From the NCBI GenBank assembly GCA_030248295.1, contig JASANH010001508.1:744001-808000 (forward strand): a stretch of 64,000 bases of DNA, given 5' to 3'. Positions 21,129 to 32,570 of this stretch are shown here, in pieces (the first letter of the stretch is position 1; every line of letters starts with the position of its first letter). The stretch comes from Mesodorylaimus sp. YZB2_4. Its lineage: Eukaryota > Nematoda > Enoplea > Dorylaimida > Dorylaimidae. The position numbers and the translations under genes are program-made. A model generated the notes under the pieces. That model was not told the origin of the DNA, searched no databases, and saw nothing but the letters and a program-made list of their open reading frames with translations.

Positions 21129-24057
21129 CTGAAAAAACAAGTAATTGAGCGTCAAATTTCATGTCTCTGTAAGCCTAGGCTAATGAAAGTAAACACTGAA
21201 AGGTTTTTAAAATGAAAGTAAACTATAAAAAGAAAGTAAGAATCACCGAAAAGGGCGGAATGCGATTATCCTGCGTCGTCATTTGAGTCGAGATCGATGT
21301 TGGAAGATCTAATGATCAATATTAGACGTTTCGAGGCGAAAATCGTCGCCAGGTGGGGGTGGGTACACAAAGTTTGTTGATTAAGCCAACAAGCCGAGTT
21401 TGCCTGGACAACAGTAAGACAAACGCAATCCTATCAAGGCACATACACACACGTCTCCATACGCGCATATACGTCCACGCACCGCAGGAGGCTAAATGTC
21501 AATATTGCTTTAGCAGTCGGTCTCCAGTTTTATCTACCTACAGCACGACGTCCCCTCACATCCTCAGATCCACGCCAATCGGAACACGATGTCGGCGGAG
21601 CTGCCATCTCGTCCAATCGCCCAACGACCACGTGACTTGGCCGGGGCCGCGGAGGGTGGGCGCGCGGAGACAGCGCCCTCTGGGGACCACGTACACAGGA
21701 AATGATAAGGGGCCTACGCCAGCCTTGACTTAGTCACTCGGCACACAAACGTGGGTAGGAGTGGAGAAAAATTGAATAAGTTTGGATCCTTCGTGAGAAA
21801 GCGCTTTATTCACTCGATTTCAATTTCGTGAAAAAACATTGAGCAAGTAAGGCCATTGCCGGGCGATGATAAGACACTAGCGAGGAACGTGGAGTCGTCC
21901 CCATTTAGGCCAGAGACGCTAGCTATAAGATGGGGAGGAGGGGTCAATCTATCCAGCGTGTTGACCAATAGATAATGTCTGATTTGAATACTAATCACCC
22001 CAGAAGAGTCACCGTTTTTCAAAGGAGTGCCCCCCGCCAAAAAACGCTTAGCAGCACCTCCCAAGCACATAGCAATAATCTACAGTATTTGGGGCGTGGG
22101 CTATCAGTAGAGCGAACTCGCTATCATCAGATATCAAGCACGTTGTCAACACATTCCACAGCGAGTCTGGTAGCCGGGACGAACGAAGGGGCAAGAATGA
22201 AAGCCAGCACTGGTCTACGACAACGTAATCAGTAGATATTGGGCTGTGTTTTCACTCTCTAACTGGTTGCTGCCATGAACTAGTATTGCTCTTTCGAAAC
22301 ACCCAGGGTCGACAACGAACAAGGGGCCACATGTTGTCGACAAAGGGGCCCAATGAAAAGATGCCCTTCGGATGAACTTTGATCAGAGGCAAAACTTTTC
22401 TTAACTTTCCTCGTGCAAACTTTAATTTTTTGTAATTCGTCATTCTCGAAGAATTTCTATCAAGACTATTCTCATGCTTATTCGCAGAACCAGTGATTAT
22501 GCGCAATAGGAGCATTGGGCTGGCATGCATTCACAAAATTCCTATATAAATGCATTCGGAAATGAGAATTGCTTTTACGCGCCATTCGCCTCCCTTCCAT
22601 TTACGCCCAGGTGCCTCGGCCTACTAGACATTGGCGTATTCTAAATATGACGGCATCCGTCCTTCTTTCATTGATTCTTGTTCCTGCCACTTTTTGCACC
22701 TTTCAAGAAAAAAAAGACGTCGAAAATGCTAGTGCGCACGAGTGAATTCCGGTTGACCGCCTTTCATCCTGAATGAATCTAAGAAACGTAAGGCGCCCTA
22801 TGCGAGCCGGAGATGCGCCTGTGGTCATCGACGATGGGCCAGGGTGAATGGGAAAGGGGATGAATGAATGTGTAGGCTGGGCACGGATGCAAGGACGGTG
22901 CAACAGGCAGTGGTGAAGATGATACTCATGGTCAGTTGAAAGAAGTTTGGAAGACTGGAACAATGATTTCTGGGGTGTCCACAACACTTTTACGGACAGA
23001 GCTCAAACTGACCAGCACCGCTGGGTTGGCCACTCACAAGTTCCCACTGAAAACTGTTCAATGCGGCGCGGGTGCCAACCAGTATGCCACTGTCCAGGAA
23101 CCCCTTCCCAAACCGAGACTACATTTCCTGCTGCAAGTCCTTGTAAAACAGTTGATGGCACAGCACTCATTTTTAGCAGGTGCGAGATTCGATCTTCGCC
23201 ACGACAATGTTCCTACATTGATTTCCCTGTTAATACCTCGTGGCCCCGATGGTGACTTGTGGGGGGCCTGTGGTGTAATAAACTGTAGAGAGTATATTCC
23301 CTAATTATAGACCGAGTTACTGTTTCTAGTATTTTTCATGCTTGGAAACCGTCGATTGCCCTTCATTGATTTGCGTTGAGTTGCATAAGGAGCTCGAAAA
23401 GTTCAGTTTCATTCCATGTTCACCACCCCACCACCACCAAACGCGGATAGTACATGGCTTATTCAGTGACTGCATAAATTTGAAGTTTACTCAAGCTTTT
23501 ACAGCTTTCGTGATGGAAAACTGATTTTCTCTTAAAATTTTGGTTTTGTCAGCTAAAGACCTGTTGAAAAATTGCTGTATTATAATCCTAAAAAGACATT
23601 TGATTTTTGCAAAACCTGATCACCTGACAAGCATAAGCAGAAAAGACAAACATCTATCAGAGATGGCATGTGCACGGGTACATTTCAGGGAGTCTGTTCG
23701 AAAGGGCTTTTATACCAAGCCGTGCATGAGGGACCGAATTCATGTGCTCACGGAAGGGAAATGACAATATGTATACCTACTGTAAGCCATCAAGATAGGC
23801 CCCTTTCAAAACATCTCATCGTGTTCCTATTCTCAGGCACTCGCACTAGGCTTGCGTACTTACAAGGAATGCGCTACCGCACTGCAGGGGTTCTGTACTG
23901 ATCGTAAGTATCGATACAAAGTAGGGTATGTACCAGCTAATTGGTGCCTGTACCGAGTACAAGTGCGACTCCAGCCATATAGGTCCTTGACCACGCACAG
24001 TGAACAAGGGTTTATGGTTGTAACCAGCATCCCTGGCGGTCGGGAGTAACCGATATG

Positions 24058-24100
24058 CTCCCCTGGCTGGGACGTCAACCTCTTCGGTTGATGTTTCTAG
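24058..24100. repeat. Fragment of a dispersed repeat also in COQ6 intron 7
   Basis: The segment from CTCCCCTGGCTGGGA to GGTTGATGTTTC reappears in inverted orientation at about 30155-30196 (GAAACATCAACCCAAGAGGT to CTCCCAGCTGGGTG), with roughly four fifths of bases shared by eye. A fainter third copy may lie at 699-742. Too short to classify. Confidence 0.5.
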
Positions 24101-24164
24101 GTCAGGTACAGGAGTAAGCTTTTCAGGACCATGGGACTATTGTGGACGTGACAACCAGTGACAC

Positions 24165-24250
24165 AAGTCAGTTGCAAACCATAAACTCTCGCTGACCTTG
24201 CACGCCAGACCGTGGGCAACTCGCCTGGAACCCTCGAGGTACTCCCTCTT
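24165..24250 (+). repeat. SINE-A internal fragment
   Basis: Shares CCATAAACTCTCGCTGACCT, CACGCCAG, CGTGGGCAACTCGCC and CTCGAGGTACTC with the SINE at 10745-11105 (positions about 10840-10905). Neither the tRNA-like head nor the 3' tail is present. Confidence 0.6.
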
Positions 24251-25178
24251 GCCTCTTTTTCTTCTGACGTGGTCACAATACTGACTGCAGTCAATGCCAG
24301 TTGTCGGTTGCCCATCTACTACGCTAGTAATTTCAAAATACGCACCGAAATCCATCGGCTCCTCTGACGCTCGACAAAGTTGGTCGGGACTGTTTTTAGA
24401 AAAGTGCCAAGGGGTACTTGATCGACCCTAGAAAACAGACCCGATGTCATCGCTAATTCTGCTGGCAGTGCAAGCGACAACGAGAGATTTTCGGAAAGCG
24501 TGATGTATTGTTGGACAGCTTGACTGACATGTACCTAATTACTACCTGCATACTACACCTCGTGTGACTGTGTTTACAGATTACTTGATTTTCTATTCAT
24601 ATAATTCACGAGAGAAACTGGCCACACCTTCTCCCTCGCATGCCTACTTCGAATCCTCGCTTGCTACATTAGGATGTACTAAAGGATTCCAAACGGGTGC
24701 AAGAGGGGCTATAAGATGTCAAACAGGGCAAGAGTATATGCTCATGTACAAAAGTGCCTGCAATATTATTAGGGCCCCATGCTGATGCACATATACCCAT
24801 TTCCGTCTGAGGTGACAATGAAAATGATGAGGGAAAGCAAAATCACAAGGCGAGCAAACATACAGGTATACTGTAGATTTTGGTTGCGCATGATTAAGTC
24901 CGCGCGCAATCCGATTTCTAATTTTAAAATTAGGAATTGGGTTCCTCGATCTCTCTGGAAATATTCTCAATTCGACGCCTTCAATGGCAGTGATTTTGCT
25001 CTGTTCGCAGTCTCTCCCCTTCTTGCAGTGCATCGTACAGCAATGTAAGGAGCCAGTGTAAAGTCAGCGCACCTGGCTTGGACTCCTCATCGTCAGAAGA
25101 GTGTTGGGAACAGTCGGGTCAGGTGGTCGGTCGGAAGCTCTCTTGCAACTCTCCTCATCTCGATCGTCGTCGTCGAGC

Positions 25179-25702
25179 ATGGCCGCCCCAATAGCTCCGA
25201 ATCGTGTCCGCAAAGAGCTGGCCAACTTGACGAAGGATCCGCCGCCGATGGTGCGAGAAGTGAAGACAATGGGTGACAATGAACGAGACTGGGCCGTGAC
25301 GTTGGCTCCCGATCGAGGACCGTTCAACGGCGGCACACTCAAGGTGCGATTCGTGTTCGGTGATCGATACCCGTTCCAGCCGCCCATCCTCACTTTCGAA
25401 ACCAAGGTAAGAGTTCATCTTTCGTTCAAGGGTCTCCCATAAACTCTGGCCTGATCGCATTCCAGGTGTACCACCCGAACGTGGAGCCGAACACGGGCAA
25501 AGTGTGCTTCTCGAAGATCAACCCCGAAGGCTGGCGAGCCGGTGTCAGCGTCCGCGAGGTGATCCAAGCCTTAAACACTGTGCTGGCCGAGCCCGAACTC
25601 GATCGTCCGTCGAACGCGCAAGCCACGCAGACCTTCCAACGCGACAAGAACGAGTACGCGCGCTTGGCGAAAGAAAGTGTTCAGCAGGGATCCAACTCGT
25701 AG
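25179..25702 (+). CDS. ube2l3: E2 ubiquitin-conjugating enzyme, UBE2L3/UbcH7-like
   Basis: Two exons, 25179-25406 and 25466-25702 (phase 0, donor GTAAGA), encoding 154 residues, the same length as human UBE2L3. E2 enzymes accept ubiquitin from E1 on an active-site cysteine and pass it to an E3. The UBC fold is clear: YPFQPPILTFETK, the HPN motif at 79-81, then GKVCFSK with the catalytic cysteine at 90, followed by INPEGWRAGVSVREVIQAL. The GW and EVIQAL spacing fits UBE2L3, which works with HECT and RBR ligases; the nematode counterpart is UBC-18. The loop between HPN and the cysteine is one residue longer than in the human protein. The frame is open upstream to an ATG at 25101, but family length favours MAAPIAP at 25179. 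Confidence 0.9.
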
Positions 25703-25964
25703 TCGTCTCCATGATCGCCCTGAAACCACGATAACTTGATGAGAAACGATGCTCTGTGTGGTGTTCAGTGCTGTGTCTCTGTCATTGGTGTGTGTTCGCA
25801 ATGAACTGGCCGTTGTAGCAGATGCCCGAAAAACACGCAGCCAGTCCGATCGTCCAGCAAACGCAACCGCAACTTGTGCTCTGTCATCAGCAGTCAATGT
25901 GAGCCCTAACACGATGGATACCAAGTCCTATGCGTGTACGGGCACAAAGACAGATGTGCGGCAG

Positions 25965-26355
25965 CGGTGCTGTAGCGGTTCGGCATTCGTTTCTCCATGT
26001 CGCTCGGGAGCGAGTGGGGACTCGTCCCAGATTCAATTGCTGGCGAAATTTATCGGTTTGCGAACCATATACTCTCGCTGAGCTTACGCCAGGCCGCGGC
26101 TGGCTCACCTGGTCCGTCGAGGCGCTCTGAGTGGAGGGGCGGCAGCCAAATGAGTTGACAGTCTCGGCTGTGGGACACGGGCAGGGTTGAGAGCCTACCA
26201 CCCTTATTGGAAGAAGTCGGTGTGTGGTCCAGGATGCCCCCGCGTGGAGGTGTTTCTCTTGGAGACACGCAGAGGGACGCTGCTGTGTGTGCTCGTCCCC
26301 GCACAAACTGGCGTGTAAGGTTTGACCGCTGGCCGGCCGCCAGAAAATTTTTCAA
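25965..26355 (+). repeat. SINE-A, near full-length copy
   Basis: Matches the copy at 10745-11105 along its length: the tRNA-like head with a decayed B box (CAGATTCAATTGC), GGTTTGCGAACCATA, CTCTCGCTGA, GGAAGAAGTCGGTG, CCGCGTGGAGGTG and AAGGTTTGACCGCTGGCCGG. It lies just downstream of the E2 gene. Open frames on its minus strand are by-products of the repeat. Confidence 0.75.
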
Positions 26356-26464
26356 ACCTAAAGAGCAGATCAAGTATGAAGGACTCCGGCCTTTGAGGCA
26401 TGGGGCTTTTAAAGCTGGCAGAATGGGTGGGGGGAGCGTGATTGACCATCTGATCACTGAAGGA

Positions 26465-26580
26465 GACGCGCGGTGGCTCACTTTGTCAAGGCGTTGGTCC
26501 CGCATTGCTTGGGCCAGCAACCCTGTCCGGAGGCCGCAGTTCTGTTCCAGGCAGTTTAGTAAGCCCGTTCTCACGATCAG
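26465..26580 (+). repeat. SINE-B copy, tRNA-like head
   Basis: Shares GTGGCTCA (A-box-like), GGCCAGCAACCCTGTC and GAGG(C/T)CGCAGTTCT(G/A)TTCC (B-box-like) with 38388-38480. The two copies sit in unrelated places, one intergenic and one in an intron, as expected for a retroposed family. Confidence 0.6.
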
Positions 26581-26744
26581 AGTGGGAACCGGTCTTCGAC
26601 GGCTTTAGTAAGCCCGTCGCTGACACACCTGGCTCTAGGCGACTCAGCCGGTAACGTCATGTGGCGGACGCCGAACGAGTAGAGAATCAGGAAACTGGTT
26701 CCCGAACACCAGTCGGGAAGGTCCCTCCTTTCTCGCCCAGTATC

Positions 26745-26945
26745 ATCCTGGGATGCTGGTGCTGGCACAGGATGCCCTCGTGTGGAGGTGCCCCTAGTGC
26801 AGACACACGGAGGGAAGTTGCCGTGAGAGCTGGTCACCTCACGGCCCCGCATATCATAACATGACTGCTGGCCGGCAATAGGCAAAAGGTTGGAAGTTCC
26901 GTGGGGAACTGGGGCGGCCCCAGCCCAACCCACAAAAATTAAAAA
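26745..26945 (+). repeat. SINE-A 3' portion
   Basis: Contains GGATGCCCTCGTGTGGAGGTG, CTAGTGCAGACACACGGAGG and CTGCTGGCCGGCAATAGGC in the same order as the two longer copies, then the tail shared with 4059-4140. It follows a SINE-B copy directly and abuts the MITE that starts at 26978. Confidence 0.65.
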
Positions 26946-26977
26946 ATTCAGATCACTTGGGCAACCCCTGGTAGCCA

Positions 26978-27104
26978 GGGGCCAGTTTCATAATCGCCTA
27001 GGACATGTCCTAAATATTAGGACACCGTAAGTCCTATCTTACATCATTGCGATTTGATCGTCTCAACTTTGGGACATGTCCCAGCTGATTGTGAAACTGG
27101 CCCC
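26978..27104. mobile_element. Short MITE with 18-bp terminal inverted repeats
   Basis: A 127-bp element. The left end is GGGGCCAGTTTCATAATC and the right end GATTGTGAAACTGGCCCC, perfect inverted repeats except for one base. A subterminal palindromic word, GGACATGTCC, occurs on both sides. The ends resemble MITE termini seen in many animal genomes. Non-coding. Confidence 0.85.
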
Positions 27105-27792
27105 AGGTCCAGAGAACAAGCGGGGTTTTAAAAAATCATGGGTACAGGACATTTTCCAGGGGAGCGTGCTGCTCTGCTACACATCGGCAGGTTTTTACGT
27201 TTGAAAAAGGCTGAGATTAGCAACCACCAACACACTTACTCATAAGCTTGAGTCTTGTGCGGAGAATCGAACCCGTCCGCCTTACGATTACTGGTCCAGT
27301 GCGCAGAAACGGTTTACTGTCTGCCAGTCTGATTGCCAGTCGGCACAGCACAAGAAAAAATGTAGGTGCAGTGGGCGCCTGTAAGCACATGACGATTCTC
27401 TTCCTTGCCTTTGCTGACTGACTCTCACAGGGGTCAGTCAACATGCTGACATACGTAATGAAAGGTGCTTTTTCCATTCCAGGAGCTTCTGCCCATACCA
27501 CCTTAGTTTGAACAGTCGCGCAGAAAATGTTTTTTTGCGTAATGCCGCATCGATATCGGATAAAAAATTTTAATTGTCAACTCCTCTCAAATTTATAAGG
27601 AATTCTAATGACTTCTTACAAAAATATGGCAACGATGAACAGTCGTCAAAATTTGAATCTGCCATAACAAGTTGTCTCAGCGCCGTTGTTTTAGCGCAAA
27701 AATTACAGCGTTTAGCGTTACCGCTCGGCGAGGGTGCTCGCGAGCACGAAATTTAGCGAATTTGATTTTTGTGTTTTGCAAACAACAGAATC
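27105..27792. other. Intergenic upstream of COQ6
   Basis: About 690 bases with no recognised gene or repeat. It should contain the COQ6 promoter; no distinct motif was identified. Confidence 0.4.
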
Positions 27793-30536
27793 ATGTTGCC
27801 TATTCGATTCATATGCAGAAAATCGTCGAACATATATTTCTCGAGAAGAATGCTGTCTCAGCTTAGGCCAACGTACGATATGGTCATCGTGGGTGGTGGA
27901 ATGGTAGGATGCGCTTTGGCCGCTTACACAGGTATGCTCCATCTTTTTCGCGTTTTTAAAGTGTTATAAGACAAATATTTAGGAAGCAGCTCATATTTCG
28001 AAGGAAAATCCATTTTGGTCTTGGATAATGCGAGACCAAAGATTTGGGAAAATGCGTCTCCACCCGATTTCGATATCCGTGTATCAGCGATCAGTCCTGG
28101 AGCTGTGAAAATGATGGAAAGTAGGTGAGTTCTTGTTTTTCATAGGAAACTGAAATGAGTGCTTGGCTAAATTTTGGATAATAAAGCAATTTGTGGGCAA
28201 GGTCTGCATGGTAATTTGCGTATGCAAATTTTCCCGCCATTAAATAACTCTTTGGTGAAAAATGCTCCGTTTTTTATCAAATGAGCTTTTCTTCTTGACC
28301 AATATCCACTGATTACCCAGTCATGTTTCTGTTTCTTCAGAAATGGGTACTTGGACTATCATCAATGAACTTCGACCAGTTCAACACGTCAAACAGCTTC
28401 GGGTGTGGGATTCTTGTTCCAATTCGTCTATACACTTCGAATACCCGAACCTGGACGGAAATGTGGCTTACATCGCCGAGAACACGGCCCTCTTGACTGC
28501 ATTTTGGAGACGAATACAAGAATTGAAGAATGTCGAAACGATTTTTGATGCTGGAGCAGTGAAACAGTGTAAAATTCCACTTGGGACTGGAGGAGACAAT
28601 TTGTCGTCGATCGTATTGGAAAATGGGACAACTATTAAAACGAAATTGCTTGTAAGTCAGAAGCGTGGAATTGTTCTTTTATGTGATAATATTACCTCTT
28701 TTCAGGTTGGAGCAGACGGTTTTAAGAGTGTGGTCAGAAAAGCGATGAATGTGCACGAACTTAGTTGGAACTACGACCAGAAAGGTATCGTGGGTACGCT
28801 GCAACTCGAAAAATCAGTAAGTTTTCTGCAATTTCATGTAAGCTTTTCTCACCAACATTTTCTAAATCCAAGTTTGTATGTACATGGCTGATACAAGGTT
28901 AGGAAACCTGGAAAAGCCAACGTATCGGGGCTAAAATCAGTGAAAACCATGAGCGGCTTCATTTTAGGGCTTCAAATTTTGAATCTTTCGCCTTGATCAG
29001 ACTGCAAATCAGTTGAAATTGGTTTAGTAGTGGGACCGTGCGAATCAAATTTTACCTGGAAAACCTGGGAAAATCGGGGTTTTCCACTCCGTGTATGAAC
29101 TCTGTCGAATAGCAAGTGTTTGTTACAGGAAAATGAAAATAACATCGCTTGGCAACGGTTCACGCCAACTGGGCCAATCGCACTTCTTCCCGTAAGTAAA
29201 TCCAAACTGCTTGTATTTTTTGCCTTTTCACCTGTGTTTTAGTTGAACCAAACAACCAGTAACCTAATCTGGACGGCCACCAACTCGGAAGCTAATCGAT
29301 TAATGGCTTTAAAACCGCAGGAATTCATTGAAGAATTAAACGCTGCTTTGTTTTCGACCGATGGCGAATATCCGTCAGTCAACAGTTTCTTAGGCACCTT
29401 TGTGTCATCGGACGAGGATTCGGCTCGTTTTCCGCCGACCCCGATCGCACTGCAAAGTCAACTGGCAGCGTTTCCTCTTGGATTTCATCACGCTACCAAT
29501 TACGTGAAGCGTGGCGTAGCCTTGGTTGGGTAAGTGCCACTTTATGGCTTCTGTTTTTAGCTAAAGAAGATTGTTTCAGAGATGCCGCTCATCGCATTCA
29601 CCCGTTAGCTGGTCAAGGGGTGAACTTGGGATTCAGGGACGTGACATGTTTGGTGAAGCATTTGGAAGAAGCTTTAAGTCGAGGAGAGGAGTTGGGTAAG
29701 TGAGGGGTGGTGTAAGGGATGCCCAGGTGTTGTGGTTCATGGCTGGGGCTATCGACGTCTGGGCATCTTTTAGCCACGACTGTGTGCCGGGTTGAAAGTC
29801 GCAGAAGATCTGAAGTACTTTTCTCCGCCTTTTTGCTCCTCGAATTACTAATGTTTGAGAAATTTATTCAGATCCGTTTTGAGCCCGCTACAAGGTTCGA
29901 ATGCTGCCCTAGGGTTACTTTGGGGTAGTGGTCCATCTTATCCATTAATCAGACCCCATCGAAATTTATGTTTGCTGGCCACGTCATATAAACTAGGGCC
30001 ACGATGAATCCTCGAAATAAGTCTCCTTAGATCTACTGTATATCAACCATGCTTGAGAATGGTTTTAAGCTAGCAGGCGTAGGCGAGAATGGGGCCGACC
30101 GAAGTTGCTAAAACAAAAACTCTGACTTTCGCAGGCAAGTCACGCGACTACGGCTGAAACATCAACCCAAGAGGTTGACTTCTCCCAGCTGGGTGAGATT
30201 GATTATTCTCTCCAACTCGCCAAGGCCCGCCACGCACGAGGGTTGCATGTGCCCTCATCGAGAGTGTTACTAGGTCTGATTTGTTGCAGGCTCCTCATGT
30301 GTGCTTCAATCGTACGAGTCGGAACAGCAGTGGCAGAATCTGAGTGTCATGATGACAGTGGACGGATTGAATCGTTTGTATGGCACGTCGTGGCTTCCTG
30401 TGGTGCTCGTGCGGTCACTGGGTTTGAATATGGTCAACAGATCATCATTTGTGAAGGTCAGTCAGCTATGAGTTCGTTGTGCCTGCCTATAATGTTCCTT
30501 TTTTAGGATTTCTTCATAAAAAGAGCAACTGCTTGA
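27793..30536 (+). CDS. coq6: Ubiquinone biosynthesis monooxygenase COQ6
   Basis: Nine exons: 27793-27931, 27983-28120, 28341-28651, 28706-28816, 29129-29191, 29243-29529, 29580-29695, 30290-30456, 30507-30536; 453 residues. COQ6 is a mitochondrial flavin monooxygenase that hydroxylates the ring of coenzyme Q precursors. The N-terminal basic segment fits a mitochondrial targeting peptide. FAD signatures are present: [13 protein letters not shown] (about 31-43), [13 protein letters not shown] (from 196) and [19 protein letters not shown] (349-367). YESEQQWQN near the C-terminus also fits. The exon 2 donor must be GTAGGT at 28121; the more canonical GTGAGT four bases later would break the frame. 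Intron 7 is enlarged to about 590 bp and holds a repeat fragment at 30155-30196. Confidence 0.92.
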
Positions 30537-30979
30537 TAAATATTCGATTTTACGCCAGTTTTAAACGATTTACTGCCCAATTTGATTGTTCCCCCGTCGT
30601 TTTGACAATATAGCAGAAAAAACTTGTATTTAAGCAGCAAGGAAAATCTTCGGGCGAGTCGATGCAGCCGAGCGAATCGGTCTTGCCGATTTAGGGTTCG
30701 AAAGTGACCGGAGCCAAACCCGCGATTGCTGGCTCGATTATGTAAATAAGGACCAAACCTGGAACGCAAAGATCGCCGTGTTCAGATCGGAGCAGCTAGT
30801 GCCACCCTGAATTACATGAAGGTCTTCAGGGCATCGTAGACCCGCCTTCAGCCTCACACTCTTGGAGCGCATTCACGAGGGTGGGTTCGAATTCCGCCTG
30901 AATATGAAGAGGTATGAGTTATCTAACGAGGGTAGTACTGAGGAGCCACCTGGGAAACAAGAGCATCAGCCAGCCAAGC

Positions 30980-31312
30980 CGACTCAGGGGTGATCCGATC
31001 CAATTACTGAATCGGCTGAATTATTGCCAAATGAAATATTCGGCGCTTATCTGCTTGGAAGCGATAATGCGCGACCTGCAGTCTCAGTTTTACTTTGATT
31101 AGCTTTACTCCATTTACAGCAGGACGAATAAGACTCGTCTCATTGTAAGCGCTGGTTAGTTCTCCTGAGTCTCTTTGGAGTGGCCTGATAGACCTGGTAG
31201 AGCCTTTGGAGTGGCCTGGTAGAGCTAGATACGTCATATCCACCAAAATTTTATTTAATTTTTTGAAACGGATCGGAATTCCAGTCTAGCTAGGGTCGGA
31301 TCGGTCAGGCAT
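30980..31312. mobile_element. Second, worn copy of the 13.2-kb MITE-like element
   Basis: Blocks shared in the same order with 13207-13576: GCGCTGGT near a CTTTGGAGTG, (A/T)ACGTCAT(C/A)(C/T)CCACCAA, GCGGATCGG/ACGGATCGG and CTAGGGT(A/C)GGATCGGTC. The ends are less well preserved than in the first copy, so the limits are approximate. Confidence 0.5.
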
Positions 31313-31356
31313 CAAGCCCCCACCCAAAAAAAACTGTTCGCCTCTTTTCGTACAGC

Positions 31357-31618
31357 ATGTTCGACAACATGTGCATGAAAGTCTTTGGTTTCATCGGCCG
31401 ATTTTCGCGCAGTTCGTAAGTATTCTTGGGAAAAGTCAGACGTTGAACGCTGAAAAGCAAGAAGATCGACGCTGGTGCAGCGGGCTAACGTAGAGTGCCG
31501 TACATGGTCTGCGCGTCCGTGGCCAGCCCGCCGATTCTCGGGGGTTTCCAGGTTGTGGAATCCGATTGATCGCAGACCCCAGGGCAGAATCTTAAGTACG
31601 TACGTAGAACCAGCATGA
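31357..31618 (+). CDS. Possible small two-exon gene, 41 residues
   Basis: Exon 1 runs 31357-31415 and begins MFDNMCMKVFGFIGRFS. It is preceded by a good acceptor (CTCTTTTCGTACAG) one base before the ATG and followed by GTAAGT. Exon 2 runs 31552-31618 after GGTTTCCAG and encodes LWNPIDRRPQGRILSTYVEP before a stop. The phase 2 junction keeps the frame. The mix of basic and hydrophobic residues is reminiscent of small mitochondrial membrane subunits, but I recognise no family. A chance combination of splice-like words cannot be excluded. Confidence 0.3.
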
Positions 31619-32570
31619 CATATCCGCCGCCGTTCGGAAGCACTGATGGACGCTGCTCCCTCCGGCGAGGCACTGTTTGCGGTACCCAGGGTTTTCACTG
31701 ATCGCCTCTGTCCAACCAGTCAAAAGTCCGGTTCTGTTGCTCTTTGGAGACTGGTTCTTGGTGGACCAGGCGCATCAGGAACAGCTCGACTCGACTCGAT
31801 CGAAAATTCCATGCCTAGTGAAGGATTGCACATCTTACTGACGCATGTGACGACATAAGACAGTCGAGTGCACATCTCGTATGGCCAGCTGCAGTGGGTG
31901 CAATAGACCTGCCTCACAAAAGCTGAACAGTCAGCGGCACGGGTCAGCGGTACCTGATTCCTAACTCCTGTAAACTACTGCAGCACACACTTGTCACCAG
32001 TCACACACTACCGGGAAATACAATCAAACACACCCTGTCTTACAGCCTGTGAGATACTTCTGTGAGCATACTCCGAGTCGATAAATTTGAGTGGGCCGGA
32101 GACGCCTTCGGTCAAACATACCCAGCACGCACATAACAGACCAACGCCCTTCAAGTCGAACAAACTCAAAGCGTGTGACCTGCTGGACTTGTATGACCCA
32201 CAGCCAGTTCTGAAATGCCCAGTCAAGATCCCATTGGGACTTGATCAGCAGACCCATTGGGGCTGTTCTGATTGTGCGGGTCTTTGCGAGCACAAAAAAA
32301 AACCTGTGCGATAAACCTGCCAAGTTCGAGTTATCTTTCACTTACTAATATATCAAATAAAAAAGGACAGGACAACAAAATTACACGCACTGATTGTTCA
32401 AACACATAAAACACAAGACATACACAAAAGACATATCACATATTATAAAAGCACAAAACATACAACAAAAAAGACGCGACAAAAGATAAACACAAACACA
32501 AAACAAAAACCCCGCACACAAACACAAATTTCTCAAAAAAAACAACGCCTCCTCACACAACACCAACCGC

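Larger units (their letters stand above)
21129..25178. other. Intergenic, 4 kb, no gene seen
   Basis: Lies between the 5' ends of the diverging FoxA and E2 genes, so FoxA regulatory DNA is likely here. I found no exon pair with consistent phases. The only recognised items are repeat fragments at 24058-24100 and 24165-24250. Conserved non-coding elements cannot be judged without a second genome. Confidence 0.5.
30537..32570. other. Intergenic, mostly repeats
   Basis: Two kilobases between COQ6 and the 3' end of the minus-strand membrane protein gene. It includes a second copy of the 13.2-kb MITE (about 30980-31312), a possible 41-residue two-exon gene (31357-31618) and, at 32370-32560, a stretch made almost only of A and C on the plus strand. 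Confidence 0.5.

Noticed and set aside
25887-26574. Minus-strand frames of 139 and 174 codons
   Set aside because: They are by-products of SINE-A and SINE-B sequence.
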